Shown piece after piece: positions 17,964 to 27,261 of a DNA stretch of 64,000 bases (position 1 is the first letter of the stretch; each line of letters opens with the position of its first letter). The notes beneath the pieces were generated by a model that was not told the origin of the DNA, ran no database searches, and saw nothing but the letters and a program-made list of their open reading frames with translations. Source of the DNA: Bacteroidales bacterium (GTDB taxonomy: Bacteria; Bacteroidota; Bacteroidia; Bacteroidales; UBA932). The stretch covers positions 183,636 through 247,635 of the forward strand of contig JAGBVU010000024.1 of the NCBI GenBank assembly GCA_017630155.1, written 5' to 3'. Made by a program: the position numbers and the translations under genes.

Positions 17964-18005
17964 CACCGTCCCACAAGAATTTGACGATTTTCTTGTAGGA
18001 CGGTG
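17964..18005 (-). terminator. terminator hairpin, second of a twin pair
   Basis: Perfect outer stem caccgtcc/ggacggtg continuing into acaagaa/ttcttgt. It lies just past the Ca2+-ATPase stop on the minus strand and is also followed by T-rich sequence on the plus strand, so it can serve both convergent genes. Confidence 0.65.
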
Positions 18006-18031
18006 TTTTATGTCACCCTATGGCTTGACGA

Positions 18032-20593
18032 TTATCTCCTTTTCTTCCCGAAGAGATGGAAGAAGATCTCCTTGAATATCATTACCGGGGAGGTGATGAG
18101 GATGAGGGAGATCCAGGTGGAGATGCTTAGAGGCTCTGTCTGGAAGACCTTTCCGCCGAACTGGACGATAAGGATGGTGGCTACAAGGACAAATGCCAGG
18201 ATACCTGAGAACTTGCCGTTTTTGGTAAGTCCGTCAAATACAGACTTGTTCTTGCCGATAACGCGGGCGTTGAACATATTCCACCAGTTTATCATCATAT
18301 AGAATGCGAAGAACATACTTGGGGTGATTCTTGACATCCCCTCCATATTGTTCATCCCCCAAAGGATAAATGTACAAAGAATCCATACGAAGCCACCGAA
18401 TCCGAAGATCGCTTTGGCCAGAGACTTGTCGATAATGAATTCGTTGTGATCTCTTGGTTTGTCTTTAAGTACCCTCTCATCAGCAGGTTCTGATGCCAGT
18501 GCGATGGCAGCAAGCGAGTCCATTACAAGATTTATCCACAAGAACTGTGTCACTGTGAAAGGCATCTCCACACCCACAAGTGGACCGAAGAGTACGATAA
18601 GACATGCAGATACGTTGATCGAAAGCTGGAGGAAGAAGAAGTTCTTGATGTTCTTGTACAGTGAACGTCCCCATTTTACACCTGTAACGATAGATGGGAA
18701 TGCGTCATCAAGAAGAACGATGTCTGCGGCCTCTTTGGCCACAGATGTACCTGTACCCATAGCTATACCGACATCTGCGTAGTTTAGAGAAGGTGAGTCA
18801 TTTACACCGTCACCTGTCATAGCGCATACAAGACCTTTGGCCTGTGCCCATTTGAGGATGTCGAGTTTGTTGGATGGGGTACATCTGGCGATGACATTAG
18901 GGAATTCACGACCGTTTTTAGGATTCTCTATAGCTGTCCAGAAGTCTTTTGCCTCGATAGCCCAAATATTCTGGAAACCGGCCTGGCGTGCTATCTCTCC
19001 ACCGGTCTTGAAGTTGTCACCTGTCATCATCACCACATCGATACCTGCTCCATAGCACTTCTCGATAGCAGCAGGAACATCCGAACGGATAGGGTCTTCA
19101 ATAAACCATGTACCGATATATGTACAATGTGCCAACGCCTCTTTCGCATCAAGTTTCTCTTTAATGGCATCAAAGTCGGCTCCGGAAATCATTGCAGCGG
19201 AGATAGCTCTTCTACCCCTATCCTGCTGTTTCGAAACCTCTGTCATATAGGTTTCATCCTTGATGATTCTGGATATCACTTCAGGGGCACCTTTGATGAC
19301 GATAATCTCCTCATCAGAACCTCTCTTACGGGCAGATGTGACCATATATTTCCACGCACTTGAGAATGGAATTCTCGAAAGTACCTCATATTCGCTGCGG
19401 ATTCTCTCGGACTTCTCTTCACCGATGGATTTTAGGATGGCACACTCGGTAGGGTTACCCAGAGGGAGACCGTTGTTTGACCAGTTGGCGGTGGAGTTTA
19501 TCGCTCCGATAACATCCATTATCTCCTTATCATCCTCCTTCACATCCCTATCCACGACAGTCATACTGTTTTGGGTAAGTGTACCTGTCTTATCGGTAAA
19601 TATCACATTTACAGCACCTACTGTCTCGCAGGCGTGCATCTTCTTCACGAGATTGTTCTCTCTGGCCATAGTCTTCATCGAGAAAGCCAAGGCCAATGTT
19701 ACAGATAGTGGAAGACCCTCGGGAACAGCTACGATGATTACCACGATAGCACTCATCAGGAATGCAAGTTCTTTGGTAAGTGTGGCGATGGTCCACTCAA
19801 AATGGTGACTTCCGAAAGCGAAATCCCAGTGCATAAGGTTCAGCACCACAAACATGGTGGTTGCTATCACGAAAGCTGCGATACTGATCTTCCCTGCCAG
19901 CTCTTCAAGCTTGATCTGGAGGGGGGTCTGTGTGTTGGTCTCTTCAGATGCCTGGCGTGTGGTCTTACCTATTTCGGTCTCGTCGCCCACTTTAACTACA
20001 ACACCTTCACCCATACCCTGCTCGATGGTGGTGCCGCGAAGAAGCTGGTTAGGGGCGAAACCGGATCCTTCATAAGGCTCGGTCATCGCATATTTGGCTA
20101 CAGCCACAGATTCACCGGTCATAGCTGCCTCAGAGACCTTCATATCCACCGCTCCGATCAGCTCAATGTCTGCAGGTATCTCATCACCTGCAGAGAGGAT
20201 TACGAGGTCGCCCACGACCAATTGGTCTTTGGTAATCTCGATCACCACTCCGTTGCGGCGTACCTTCACAGGTTCGAAGTCCTTGTCGTTTTTCATCGCA
20301 TCGAACTTCTTTTTCGCGCTGTACTCCTGCCAGAAGCCCACACCTGTGGCCAAAAGGATAGCGAGGATGATACCTATCGACTCGGTGAAATCACCCTCCT
20401 TGATGCCGATAGCGAGGGTAATTGCTGTCGCAACAAGCAATATTATGATGATAGGATCCTTAAATTTCTCTAAATAAAGTTTCCACCATGGGGTGTCGGG
20501 AGGTGGGGTCAAAAGGTTTGGACCATGTTTCTCTCTGCTCTGCAGTACTTCCTGATCTGAAAGGCCTTTATTGAAAATCTTACTTTCGCTCAT
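18032..20593 (-). CDS. calcium-translocating P-type ATPase, PMCA type
   Basis: An 853-aa P2B-like pump predicted to export Ca2+ at the cost of ATP. Order: cation-ATPase N-terminal domain, TM1-2, A-domain (TGES in AAMTGESVAV), TM3-4 with the ion site VPEGLPL, phosphorylation motif DKTGTLT, nucleotide-binding domain, hinge motif TGDGVNDSPSLNYADVG, then TM5-10 including LWINLVMDSLAAIALASEPA. I set the start at 20593: the longer frame begins with TTG inside a promoter -7 box, so it could not be translated from that promoter. No long C-terminal regulatory tail is present. Confidence 0.92.
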   Translation of the reverse strand: MSESKIFNKGLSDQEVLQSREKHGPNLLTPPPDTPWWKLYLEKFKDPIIIILLVATAITLAIGIKEGDFTESIGIILAILLATGVGFWQEYSAKKKFDAMKNDKDFEPVKVRRNGVVIEITKDQLVVGDLVILSAGDEIPADIELIGAVDMKVSEAAMTGESVAVAKYAMTEPYEGSGFAPNQLLRGTTIEQGMGEGVVVKVGDETEIGKTTRQASEETNTQTPLQIKLEELAGKISIAAFVIATTMFVVLNLMHWDFAFGSHHFEWTIATLTKELAFLMSAIVVIIVAVPEGLPLSVTLALAFSMKTMARENNLVKKMHACETVGAVNVIFTDKTGTLTQNSMTVVDRDVKEDDKEIMDVIGAINSTANWSNNGLPLGNPTECAILKSIGEEKSERIRSEYEVLSRIPFSSAWKYMVTSARKRGSDEEIIVIKGAPEVISRIIKDETYMTEVSKQQDRGRRAISAAMISGADFDAIKEKLDAKEALAHCTYIGTWFIEDPIRSDVPAAIEKCYGAGIDVVMMTGDNFKTGGEIARQAGFQNIWAIEAKDFWTAIENPKNGREFPNVIARCTPSNKLDILKWAQAKGLVCAMTGDGVNDSPSLNYADVGIAMGTGTSVAKEAADIVLLDDAFPSIVTGVKWGRSLYKNIKNFFFLQLSINVSACLIVLFGPLVGVEMPFTVTQFLWINLVMDSLAAIALASEPADERVLKDKPRDHNEFIIDKSLAKAIFGFGGFVWILCTFILWGMNNMEGMSRITPSMFFAFYMMINWWNMFNARVIGKNKSVFDGLTKNGKFSGILAFVLVATILIVQFGGKVFQTEPLSISTWISLILITSPVMIFKEIFFHLFGKKRR

Positions 20594-20614
20594 GAATATA
20601 TTGTTTAGATTCTG

Positions 20615-20622
20615 CAAATGTA
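20615..20622 (-). promoter_or_regulatory. -7 box of the Ca2+-ATPase gene
   Basis: TACATTTG on the minus strand, 21 nt upstream of the ATG at 20593. It overlaps the TTG that would begin the longer reading frame and so decides the start. Confidence 0.55.
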
Positions 20623-20641
20623 ATCATTTTTTCAAAAAAGA

Positions 20642-20666
20642 GGCCCCATGGTAGAACCACGGGGCC
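20642..20666 (-). terminator. terminator after pruA
   Basis: Stem ggccccatgg / accacggggcc type, 10 bp with one G-U, loop taga, located 22 nt past the pruA stop. Confidence 0.7.
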
Positions 20667-20687
20667 AAACTCTTTATTTGTAAGCGA

Positions 20688-22313
20688 TTATTTCATATAT
20701 GTATATCTGTAGTCGGTAGGGCTGACAAGGGTCTCCTTGATGGCTCTTGGGATTACCCAGCGGATGAGGTTGAATTCACCGCCGGCCTTGTCGTTGGTAC
20801 CTGAGGCACGTGAGCCGCCGAATGGCTGCATACCCACTACCGCTCCGGTAGGTTTGTCGTTGATGTAGAAGTTGCCGGCAGTGTAGCGGAGGGCATCTGC
20901 CACCTTCTGGACAGCCACACGGTCCCTTCCGAACACAGCACCGGTCAGACCATAAGGTGAGGTGGTGTCGCAAAGCTTGATAGCCTCTTCAAGGTCTGCA
21001 TCTTCATAGACATATACTGTAAGTACTGGTCCGAAGATCTCCTCTTCGATAGATTTGAAGTGAGGGTTTGATGTCTGGATAACAGTTGGCTCCACAAAGT
21101 AACCTTTAGATTTGTCGCACTTGCCACCCACTACGATCTCAGCATCTGAAGCAGCTTTTGCATACTCGATATATGAAGAGATGTTGTCAAATGATGTCTC
21201 GTCGATAACGGCATTGATGAAGTTGTCGAAGTCACATACATCACCCATACTTACCTCGTCAGCACGTCTTCTGATACCCTCGAGGATATCGTTCCACAGC
21301 GATTTTGGTGCATACATACGGGATGCGGCCGAGCATTTCTGACCCTGGAACTCAAATGCTCCGCAGAATGCTGCATTGGCCACCTCCTCGGCATTTGCAG
21401 AAGGGTGTACGAAGATGAAGTCCTTGCCACCGGTCTCACCTACCAGACGGGGGTATGATTTGTATTGGCCGATCCTCTCACCCACCTGTCTCCAAAGGGT
21501 GTTGAAGGTGGCGCTTGATCCTGTGAAGTGGATACCTGCCAAATCGGGTGATTCGAGGGTGTGTTTACCGATAAGGGCACCGCTTCCGCAGAGGAAGTTA
21601 ACCACACCTGCAGGGAGACCTGCCTCTTCGTAGATCTTCATAAGGTAGTAGTTCGAAAGGATGGCTGTGGTAGAGGTCTTCCATACTGTGGTGTTACCCA
21701 TAAGTACAGGTGACATATTCAGGTTCGATGCGATAGAGGTGAAGTTGAATGGGCTCACTGCCAATACGAAACCTTCAAGTCCTCTGTACTCTACGCTGTT
21801 GATCTGACCAGGGACACTCTTTGGCTGAGTGCTGTATATTTTGGAAGCGAAGGCTACATTGTATCTGAAGAAGTCTACAGTCTCGCAAGCTGCATCGATC
21901 TCTGCCTGGTAGATGTTCTTGCTCTGGCCGAGCATACAAGAGGCGTTGATTAAAGCGCGGTATTTGCCGGCGATAAGGTCGGCTATCTTAAGCATTATGG
22001 TAGCTCTTACTGTCCAGTCAAGCTCTGACCACTCCTTGCGGGCGCGGAGCGCTGCGTCAATAGCCATCTTCACCTCTTTTTCACCTGCTTTGTGGTATCT
22101 TGCGAGGACGTGGCCGTGATCGTGTGGCATTACCACTTCACCCATATCTCCTGTGCGAACCTCCTTACCATCGATGATAAGGGGAATCTCCACTACTGTT
22201 TTCTTCTGTCTTTTGAGTTCTGCCTCAAGAGCTTCTCTCTCAGGGCTACCTTTAAGATAAGATTTCACAGGCTCATTGGCCGGAAGTGGGAAAGAATAAA
22301 TAGAGTTGTTCAT
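20688..22313 (-). CDS. pruA: L-glutamate gamma-semialdehyde dehydrogenase
   Basis: A 541-aa aldehyde dehydrogenase-superfamily enzyme oxidising delta-1-pyrroline-5-carboxylate/glutamate semialdehyde to glutamate with NAD+, the second step of proline catabolism. Catalytic Cys lies in FEFQGQKCSAASRMY and the general base Glu in LVGETGGKDF; the C-terminal NFYINDKPTGAVVGMQPFGG is typical of the monofunctional P5CDH group. No proline dehydrogenase domain or gene is nearby. It begins 17 nt after queH on the same strand, so the two likely share a transcript. Confidence 0.95.
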   Translation of the reverse strand: MNNSIYSFPLPANEPVKSYLKGSPEREALEAELKRQKKTVVEIPLIIDGKEVRTGDMGEVVMPHDHGHVLARYHKAGEKEVKMAIDAALRARKEWSELDWTVRATIMLKIADLIAGKYRALINASCMLGQSKNIYQAEIDAACETVDFFRYNVAFASKIYSTQPKSVPGQINSVEYRGLEGFVLAVSPFNFTSIASNLNMSPVLMGNTTVWKTSTTAILSNYYLMKIYEEAGLPAGVVNFLCGSGALIGKHTLESPDLAGIHFTGSSATFNTLWRQVGERIGQYKSYPRLVGETGGKDFIFVHPSANAEEVANAAFCGAFEFQGQKCSAASRMYAPKSLWNDILEGIRRRADEVSMGDVCDFDNFINAVIDETSFDNISSYIEYAKAASDAEIVVGGKCDKSKGYFVEPTVIQTSNPHFKSIEEEIFGPVLTVYVYEDADLEEAIKLCDTTSPYGLTGAVFGRDRVAVQKVADALRYTAGNFYINDKPTGAVVGMQPFGGSRASGTNDKAGGEFNLIRWVIPRAIKETLVSPTDYRYTYMK

Positions 22314-22330
22314 AATGTATTGTTTTTAAA

Positions 22331-22888
22331 TTATTTATTGTTTTTCATCGAGTATTCGCAACCGCAATACTGCTGATTGTAGAACTGCTTGGCAAGTTCA
22401 TTGCGCCTCTCATAGAGTCCCCCCTTGCGCCAGTTCCTGTCCCAGAATGTGGCCCCGTCGGGGTATTGCGAAGCTGCCCAATTGCCTGCGGCAATGATCT
22501 GGTTAAGGTCCTTCCAGCGGGATGAGGCGAGGGTAGTGGTGAAACAGTCGAACCCGTTTTGCGAAGCGTATTGCGCAGCGCGCAGAAGGCGGTACCTGAA
22601 ACATTCCAGACACCGTGCCCCCCTCTCGGGCTCTGAGGCCAGATGGCAAAGCCCCTCTTTCCAGCAAGCGTGTTCCGCATCCCAGTCGCTATCATCGTAA
22701 TCCACTATGGGGACCCCTATCTGTGCAGCATACCGCACTATCTCCTCTTTTCTCCTGAGATACTCCTCCTGGGGGAATATGTTAGGATTGTAAAAGAAAA
22801 TGGTGGTGGCATAATTATTGTCCTGCAACCATTCGAGGATGGCAGCAGAGCAAGGTGCGCAGCATGAGTGTAGCAATACGGTAGTCAT
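22331..22888 (-). CDS. queH: epoxyqueuosine reductase QueH
   Basis: A 185-aa DUF208/QueH protein, the non-cobalamin enzyme for the last step of queuosine synthesis in tRNA. The N-terminal double-Cys motif HSCCAPCSAAIL and the C-terminal QQYCGCEYS provide the Fe-S and metal ligands; FYNPNIFPQEEYLRRK is the family's substrate-side stretch. Full length. The upstream spacer (24 nt) separates it from the divergent patatin gene. Confidence 0.95.
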   Translation of the reverse strand: MTTVLLHSCCAPCSAAILEWLQDNNYATTIFFYNPNIFPQEEYLRRKEEIVRYAAQIGVPIVDYDDSDWDAEHACWKEGLCHLASEPERGARCLECFRYRLLRAAQYASQNGFDCFTTTLASSRWKDLNQIIAAGNWAASQYPDGATFWDRNWRKGGLYERRNELAKQFYNQQYCGCEYSMKNNK

Positions 22889-22912
22889 ACCCTACAAATA
22901 TAAAAAAATATA

Positions 22913-23785
22913 GTGAAATTTTTAACATTAATACTCATAATGGCTTTATCAGTAGGTACAGAAAAAGCGATCGCTCAGGAACAAAAATCCAAAGTGGGTG
23001 TATTTCTTAGCGGTGGTGGTGCATTGGGCTTTGCCCATATCGGTATGCTTCAGGCAATGGAAGAGGAGGGAATCTCTCCGGATTATGTGGCAGGGGCAAG
23101 TATGGGGGCTTTGATTGGAGCAGTGTATTCGGCAGGAAAATCTCCCCAGGAGATCAGACAGATAGTTCTCGATGAGAAACTTTATCGTAAGTCAAGACTG
23201 TTTTCACTCTCCGGGGCAAAGGTAAAGGGGGTGTCACTCTCTTCTCACAGGAAGGTGAGGAAGATACTGGAGAAATATGTAGGGACAGACAATTTTGCTG
23301 AGCTTCAGAGGCACTATATGGTCAGTGTTTCCAATCTGACCTATTCCAGAACAGAGGTTAAGGATTCTGGTGATCACCTTATTGACTGGGTATTGGCTTC
23401 GATGTCGATACCGGCTGTTTTCGAGCCGGTGATTATGGATGGCAATGTATATGTTGATGGTGGATCGCTTAACCATTTCCCAACAAAGGAGATACGAGAG
23501 AAGGTGGATATTCTGATAGGGGTGGATGTGATGCCCCGAAAGGATACTGTGGAGATAAGCAGTGTAAGGGAGATGTTTTCAAGCTATATCCACTCGGTGG
23601 CTATAACCAATGGTCAGGAAGGGAGGTCCAGGTGTGATTATCTGATCGAGTCGCCGGCTATCAACTATTACCGGATTATGGATTTTGAAAAGTTTGAGGA
23701 GATATACAACTACGGGTACGAGACGATGAAGAAATATCTGGAGGATCACCCTGAACTTATAGAGGATGTCTCCCGTAGTTTCTGA
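22913..23785 (+). CDS. secreted patatin-like phospholipase
   Basis: A 290-aa patatin-family lipid acyl hydrolase. Oxyanion hole GGGALGFAHIG, nucleophile elbow GASMG and catalytic Asp in VDGGSLNHFP are all present. I take the GTG at 22913 as the start because it supplies the signal peptide (KFLTLILIMALSVGTEKAIAQ type); the ATG at 22940 would truncate it. Predicted to work in the periplasm or outer membrane, where it may hydrolyse phospholipids; it lacks the POTRA/barrel region of larger PlpD-like proteins. Confidence 0.85.
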   Translation: MKFLTLILIMALSVGTEKAIAQEQKSKVGVFLSGGGALGFAHIGMLQAMEEEGISPDYVAGASMGALIGAVYSAGKSPQEIRQIVLDEKLYRKSRLFSLSGAKVKGVSLSSHRKVRKILEKYVGTDNFAELQRHYMVSVSNLTYSRTEVKDSGDHLIDWVLASMSIPAVFEPVIMDGNVYVDGGSLNHFPTKEIREKVDILIGVDVMPRKDTVEISSVREMFSSYIHSVAITNGQEGRSRCDYLIESPAINYYRIMDFEKFEEIYNYGYETMKKYLEDHPELIEDVSRSF

Positions 23786-23835
23786 TGTACGTTTTTGAGT
23801 CTGATTTCTCAGAATGAGAGACTGATTTTTACATC

Positions 23836-23880
23836 AAGCGGGCCAGGTGGAATAAAAAGTGTTCTACCTGGCCCGGCTTA
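23836..23880 (+). terminator. terminator hairpin, first of a twin pair
   Basis: Arms aagcgggccaggtggaa and ttctacctggcccggctt (one bulge, one G-U). It terminates the patatin gene. It shares the stem core gggccaggtgga with the hairpin at 23920. Confidence 0.7.
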
Positions 23881-23919
23881 TTTGGGTAAATGTGTAAAAA
23901 TAAGGTGTATACATAAAGC

Positions 23920-23962
23920 AAGTGGGCCAGGTGGAAGCATTTTTAGTCCACCTGGCCCACTT
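23920..23962 (-). terminator. terminator hairpin, second of a twin pair
   Basis: Arms aagtgggccaggtgga and tccacctggcccactt, 16 bp perfect. It serves the convergent S12 hydrolase gene. Confidence 0.7.
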
Positions 23963-23998
23963 ATATAGATTAATCCTACCGTATTAGGGCAAAATTTC

Positions 23999-25255
23999 TT
24001 ACTCCATAATGGAAGCGGCAACGATGTTGGCCACTACACCACGGGTTCTGGCTACCACTCCGGCAGCATCTGAAGGGTGAACTCTGTTGGTAAGGAGGAT
24101 CACGCAGCAGTTGTTGTCCATATCAAACAACATTGATGTACCGGTGTAACCTGTATGTACGAAGGTGTTTGGCTGGGTAAGGAAGATATCACCTTTGGTA
24201 CCTGCACCTGTAGTGTAAGTATCCCAACCAAGGTTTCTCTCAATAGATGGATCGTTGGTTTTAGGGTTGGTCATCATAGTCTCTACCATTAGAGGGCTGA
24301 GTACTCTGCGGCCGTTGATCTCACCTTTGTTGAGGATAGCTGCAGCGATAACTGCGAGGTCCTCAGCATTTGAGAATACACCTGCGTTACCTGAGTTACC
24401 CATATTTACAAGACGGGCTGTAGGGTCGTGAACTTCGCCGAGGATAACTTTGCCGTTCTCTACCTCTGTAGGTGCTACCAATGAGAGGAAGTCAGGGGTT
24501 ACAGTTGAAAGGGCTTTCTCACGGTCAGCTGCATCAAGTGGAAGATATGATGTGTGTTTAAGGCCAAGGGCACCGAATACATTGTGCTGAGCATATTCGT
24601 AAAGTTTCACACCAGTAACATTCTGAAGAATGTTCTGAAGGGTAATGAAGTTAAGACAGCTGTATGTGTAGCCTGTAGTAGGTTTGTATTTTAGAGGAAG
24701 TTCCTGCGCGATATGTTTGATTAGTGAATCTGGGGTAGCAGGGCCATATTTTGCCAGGTAAGTAGGGGTGTTGATGTATGGAAGGATACCAGATGAGTGT
24801 GAAAGAAGGTCCTGTACGCGGATAGATGTCTTGCGTCCTGTCTCAGGATCTACCCATTGCTGGAAGCCTGGAATGTACATCTCAACTGGGTCGGTAAGGC
24901 GTACTTTACCGTTTTCCACAAGCTGAAGGAATGATAGGGTGGTGCCGACACATTTGCTTACAGATGCGAGGTCGAAGATGGTGTTCTCGGTCATCTTTAC
25001 TGTGTCAGGATATACCTGTTTGTTGCCATAGGCTTTGAGGTAAGCGATCTTGTCGCCCCTTACCACTGCCAATACAGCACCTGGGATTTCTGATTTGGCG
25101 ATAGCCTGGTTGATTACGCTATCGGCAAGCTGGAGTCTCTCTGAGCACATGCCCACAGATTCTGGACTCACTTTCTGGAGTTTTGTACTGCCTGAGTTGC
25201 ATACGCAGCTGCATACCATTACAGCAGACAGAAGGAGGAATAGTACTTTTTTCAT
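23999..25255 (-). CDS. S12-family serine hydrolase (beta-lactamase class C-like) lipoprotein
   Basis: A 418-aa lipoprotein (signal with a CSCVCNS lipobox region). Class C fold motifs: SxxK as SVSK in DLASVSKCVG, a YxN-equivalent YSCLN (third position Cys rather than Asn) and HTG in FVHTGYTGTS. Probably an esterase or D-Ala peptidase on cell-wall fragments rather than a true beta-lactamase. It resembles the domain that has eroded from the GH3 protein at 8248-10524. The ATG at 25255 is chosen for the signal peptide; the longer frame overlaps the aroDA end. It lies 17 nt downstream of the aroDA stop on the same strand. Confidence 0.88.
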   Translation of the reverse strand: MKKVLFLLLSAVMVCSCVCNSGSTKLQKVSPESVGMCSERLQLADSVINQAIAKSEIPGAVLAVVRGDKIAYLKAYGNKQVYPDTVKMTENTIFDLASVSKCVGTTLSFLQLVENGKVRLTDPVEMYIPGFQQWVDPETGRKTSIRVQDLLSHSSGILPYINTPTYLAKYGPATPDSLIKHIAQELPLKYKPTTGYTYSCLNFITLQNILQNVTGVKLYEYAQHNVFGALGLKHTSYLPLDAADREKALSTVTPDFLSLVAPTEVENGKVILGEVHDPTARLVNMGNSGNAGVFSNAEDLAVIAAAILNKGEINGRRVLSPLMVETMMTNPKTNDPSIERNLGWDTYTTGAGTKGDIFLTQPNTFVHTGYTGTSMLFDMDNNCCVILLTNRVHPSDAAGVVARTRGVVANIVAASIME

Positions 25256-25272
25256 AGGATATTTATTGTTTG

Positions 25273-27261
25273 TTATTTTATTTTCAGCGAATTGAAGATG
25301 TTGAGGAACTGAGGGAACGATTTGTTTATGCACTCAGTACGGTCCACAGTGATTTTCTCAGATGTGCCGAGAGAAGCCAGATAGACGGCCATCGCGATAC
25401 GGTGGTCGTTGAACGACTTGTATGTCCCTTTGGCAATATTTTTCCCTTCTACCACCCTTCTGGCGTATGAGATACCTTCAATATACATTGTCCCATCTTC
25501 CACCTCAGCATGTACACCCATGTTTTGCAGAGTCTCCAGGATGGACTCTTTTCTGTCACTCTCCTTGGTGCGGAGTCTGTCCACCCCTTTGATGGCACTC
25601 TCCCCTTCACAGAAGGCGGCCAGTATGGCAAGGACAGGGAAAAGATCAGGTGAATTGGTGGCATCATACTCAAACGCCCTCAAGTGGGAGGCTTTCACCC
25701 TGAGACTTCCATTTTTCTCCTCTATATATCCACCGCAATTGCGGATAATATTCACTATTGCCCTGTCAGCCTGATGGCTCTCCATGTCCAGCCCTTTGAT
25801 AATGAGGTCTCCGAAGAGGGCTCCAGCCACTATAAAATTGGATGCCGAACTCCAGTCCCCCTCTATGGCGAAAGATGCCGGGGTGTAGTTCTGTTTCCCG
25901 GGGATATTGAAGACGAGGTCACCATTGGACTCCTCGCACTCTATTTCGATTCCGAACTTCCTTATTATATCGAGGGTGAGTTTTATGTATGGGAGACTTG
26001 TGGCATTTGTAACAGTCAGTGTGCTGTTCTTTTTGCTCAAAGGAAGTGCCATCAGAAGACCGGAGATCAGTTGTGACCCTTTTCTTCCCGAGATGGTGAC
26101 TTTGCCTCCAGAGAGTGGTCCGCTTACCACTGCCGGTAGGGTATTCTCAGCAGTGAGGATACACTTGGCTTCAAACTCTTCCAGTGACTCTTTGCAGCCG
26201 TACATCTCCCTGCGAAGCAATGTCCCTGCACCCGTTATGGTGACACCCTCTCCCAATTGCGCTGCAACAGGGATGCATAGCCTTGAAAGAAGACCCGATT
26301 CTCCAACAAAAAGGTTTATGGTGTTAGGGGTGATGATCGATGCTGCAAACATAGGAGGCATTGTGGATGCCTGTTTCGACAGCTCTCTGAAACCTTTTGA
26401 GTGTATTGTCACAGTGTCTCCCAGGACATCGACTCCAGCTCCAATCTGTTTTGAGACGCCGAGTGCATAATCTATATCATCACATCTGCTGAGGTTCTGG
26501 AACTCACTCTCACCCTTTGCCAGCGACGCTGCCACAATTGCCCTTTGGGCTACACTTTTTGAGGCTGGGATGGTGATTTCCCCCTCAATCTTGTAGCCTA
26601 CTCCAAATTTCTCCATCTGCTGATAGGAGAACTGCCCAATATTCCATTTGTCCCCTGCACTCATGGTGCAATACATAAAGGGTGCGCCTATATTCAGAGC
26701 CTCCAGGCGGGTATAGCGTCCCACTGAGCCCATTGTAAAGGCAATCAGCTGCGTCCCTGTCCCAAACTCACCTTTGCGGTGCAGCTCATACAGCTGCATC
26801 ACCCTTTCTGCATCCTGGATAGTGTTTGCCTGGGTGCAAATCTTGATGATGTCAGCTCCCCTCCTGACAGCCCTCCTGCATACATCCTTGAGCTCTGCCA
26901 TTTGTGGGGTGGTGGTATAATTATGGAATGAGAATATCTTTTTGAGGTTCCTTTTCCTGAGAGTGGGGGCCAATGACTGGACGAATGAATCTGAGGACAA
27001 TACATCAACGTCTATAAATTTGGCTCCCGATTGGACCGCGGCCTCGGCGAGGTGTTTGGTACTCTTGCGGCATACCGCAATCATAGGGACTTTTGACTCG
27101 ATGAAGAGTTGTCTCACCTCAGGTTCGGAGAGATTGCAAAGATCGAGGCGTACCTCCGCGATAAGGTCGGGATACTTCTTCAGAAGCTTCTCGCACTTCT
27201 TGACGGATTTTACGCAATCCTCATATTTATAGTCGGTTATACTGATGCAATACATTTGCAA
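25273..27261 (-). CDS. fusion of type I 3-dehydroquinate dehydratase and EPSP synthase (AroD-AroA)
   Basis: A 662-aa two-enzyme protein for shikimate synthesis. Residues about 1-220: type I 3-dehydroquinase with the catalytic His in FSFHNY and the Schiff-base Lys in IIKICTQAN. Residues about 225-662: EPSP synthase with IPASKSVAQRAIVAASLA, GESGLLSRL, DWSSASNFIVAGAL, LRTKESDR and the final FNDHRIAMA and KSFPQFL. Both active sites look complete. The two enzymes catalyse non-consecutive steps (3 and 6). The start overlaps the aroB end by 35 bp, so translation is probably coupled. The fusion is unusual outside some Bacteroidetes. Confidence 0.9.
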   Translation of the reverse strand: MQMYCISITDYKYEDCVKSVKKCEKLLKKYPDLIAEVRLDLCNLSEPEVRQLFIESKVPMIAVCRKSTKHLAEAAVQSGAKFIDVDVLSSDSFVQSLAPTLRKRNLKKIFSFHNYTTTPQMAELKDVCRRAVRRGADIIKICTQANTIQDAERVMQLYELHRKGEFGTGTQLIAFTMGSVGRYTRLEALNIGAPFMYCTMSAGDKWNIGQFSYQQMEKFGVGYKIEGEITIPASKSVAQRAIVAASLAKGESEFQNLSRCDDIDYALGVSKQIGAGVDVLGDTVTIHSKGFRELSKQASTMPPMFAASIITPNTINLFVGESGLLSRLCIPVAAQLGEGVTITGAGTLLRREMYGCKESLEEFEAKCILTAENTLPAVVSGPLSGGKVTISGRKGSQLISGLLMALPLSKKNSTLTVTNATSLPYIKLTLDIIRKFGIEIECEESNGDLVFNIPGKQNYTPASFAIEGDWSSASNFIVAGALFGDLIIKGLDMESHQADRAIVNIIRNCGGYIEEKNGSLRVKASHLRAFEYDATNSPDLFPVLAILAAFCEGESAIKGVDRLRTKESDRKESILETLQNMGVHAEVEDGTMYIEGISYARRVVEGKNIAKGTYKSFNDHRIAMAVYLASLGTSEKITVDRTECINKSFPQFLNIFNSLKIK

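Noticed and set aside
19802..20473. Plus-strand 223-codon frame opposite the Ca2+-ATPase
   Set aside because: Shadow of a real gene; His/Arg-rich composition without domain features or promoter.
22913..22939. ATG at 22940 as the start of the patatin gene
   Set aside because: It would remove half of the signal peptide; the upstream GTG gives a normal one.
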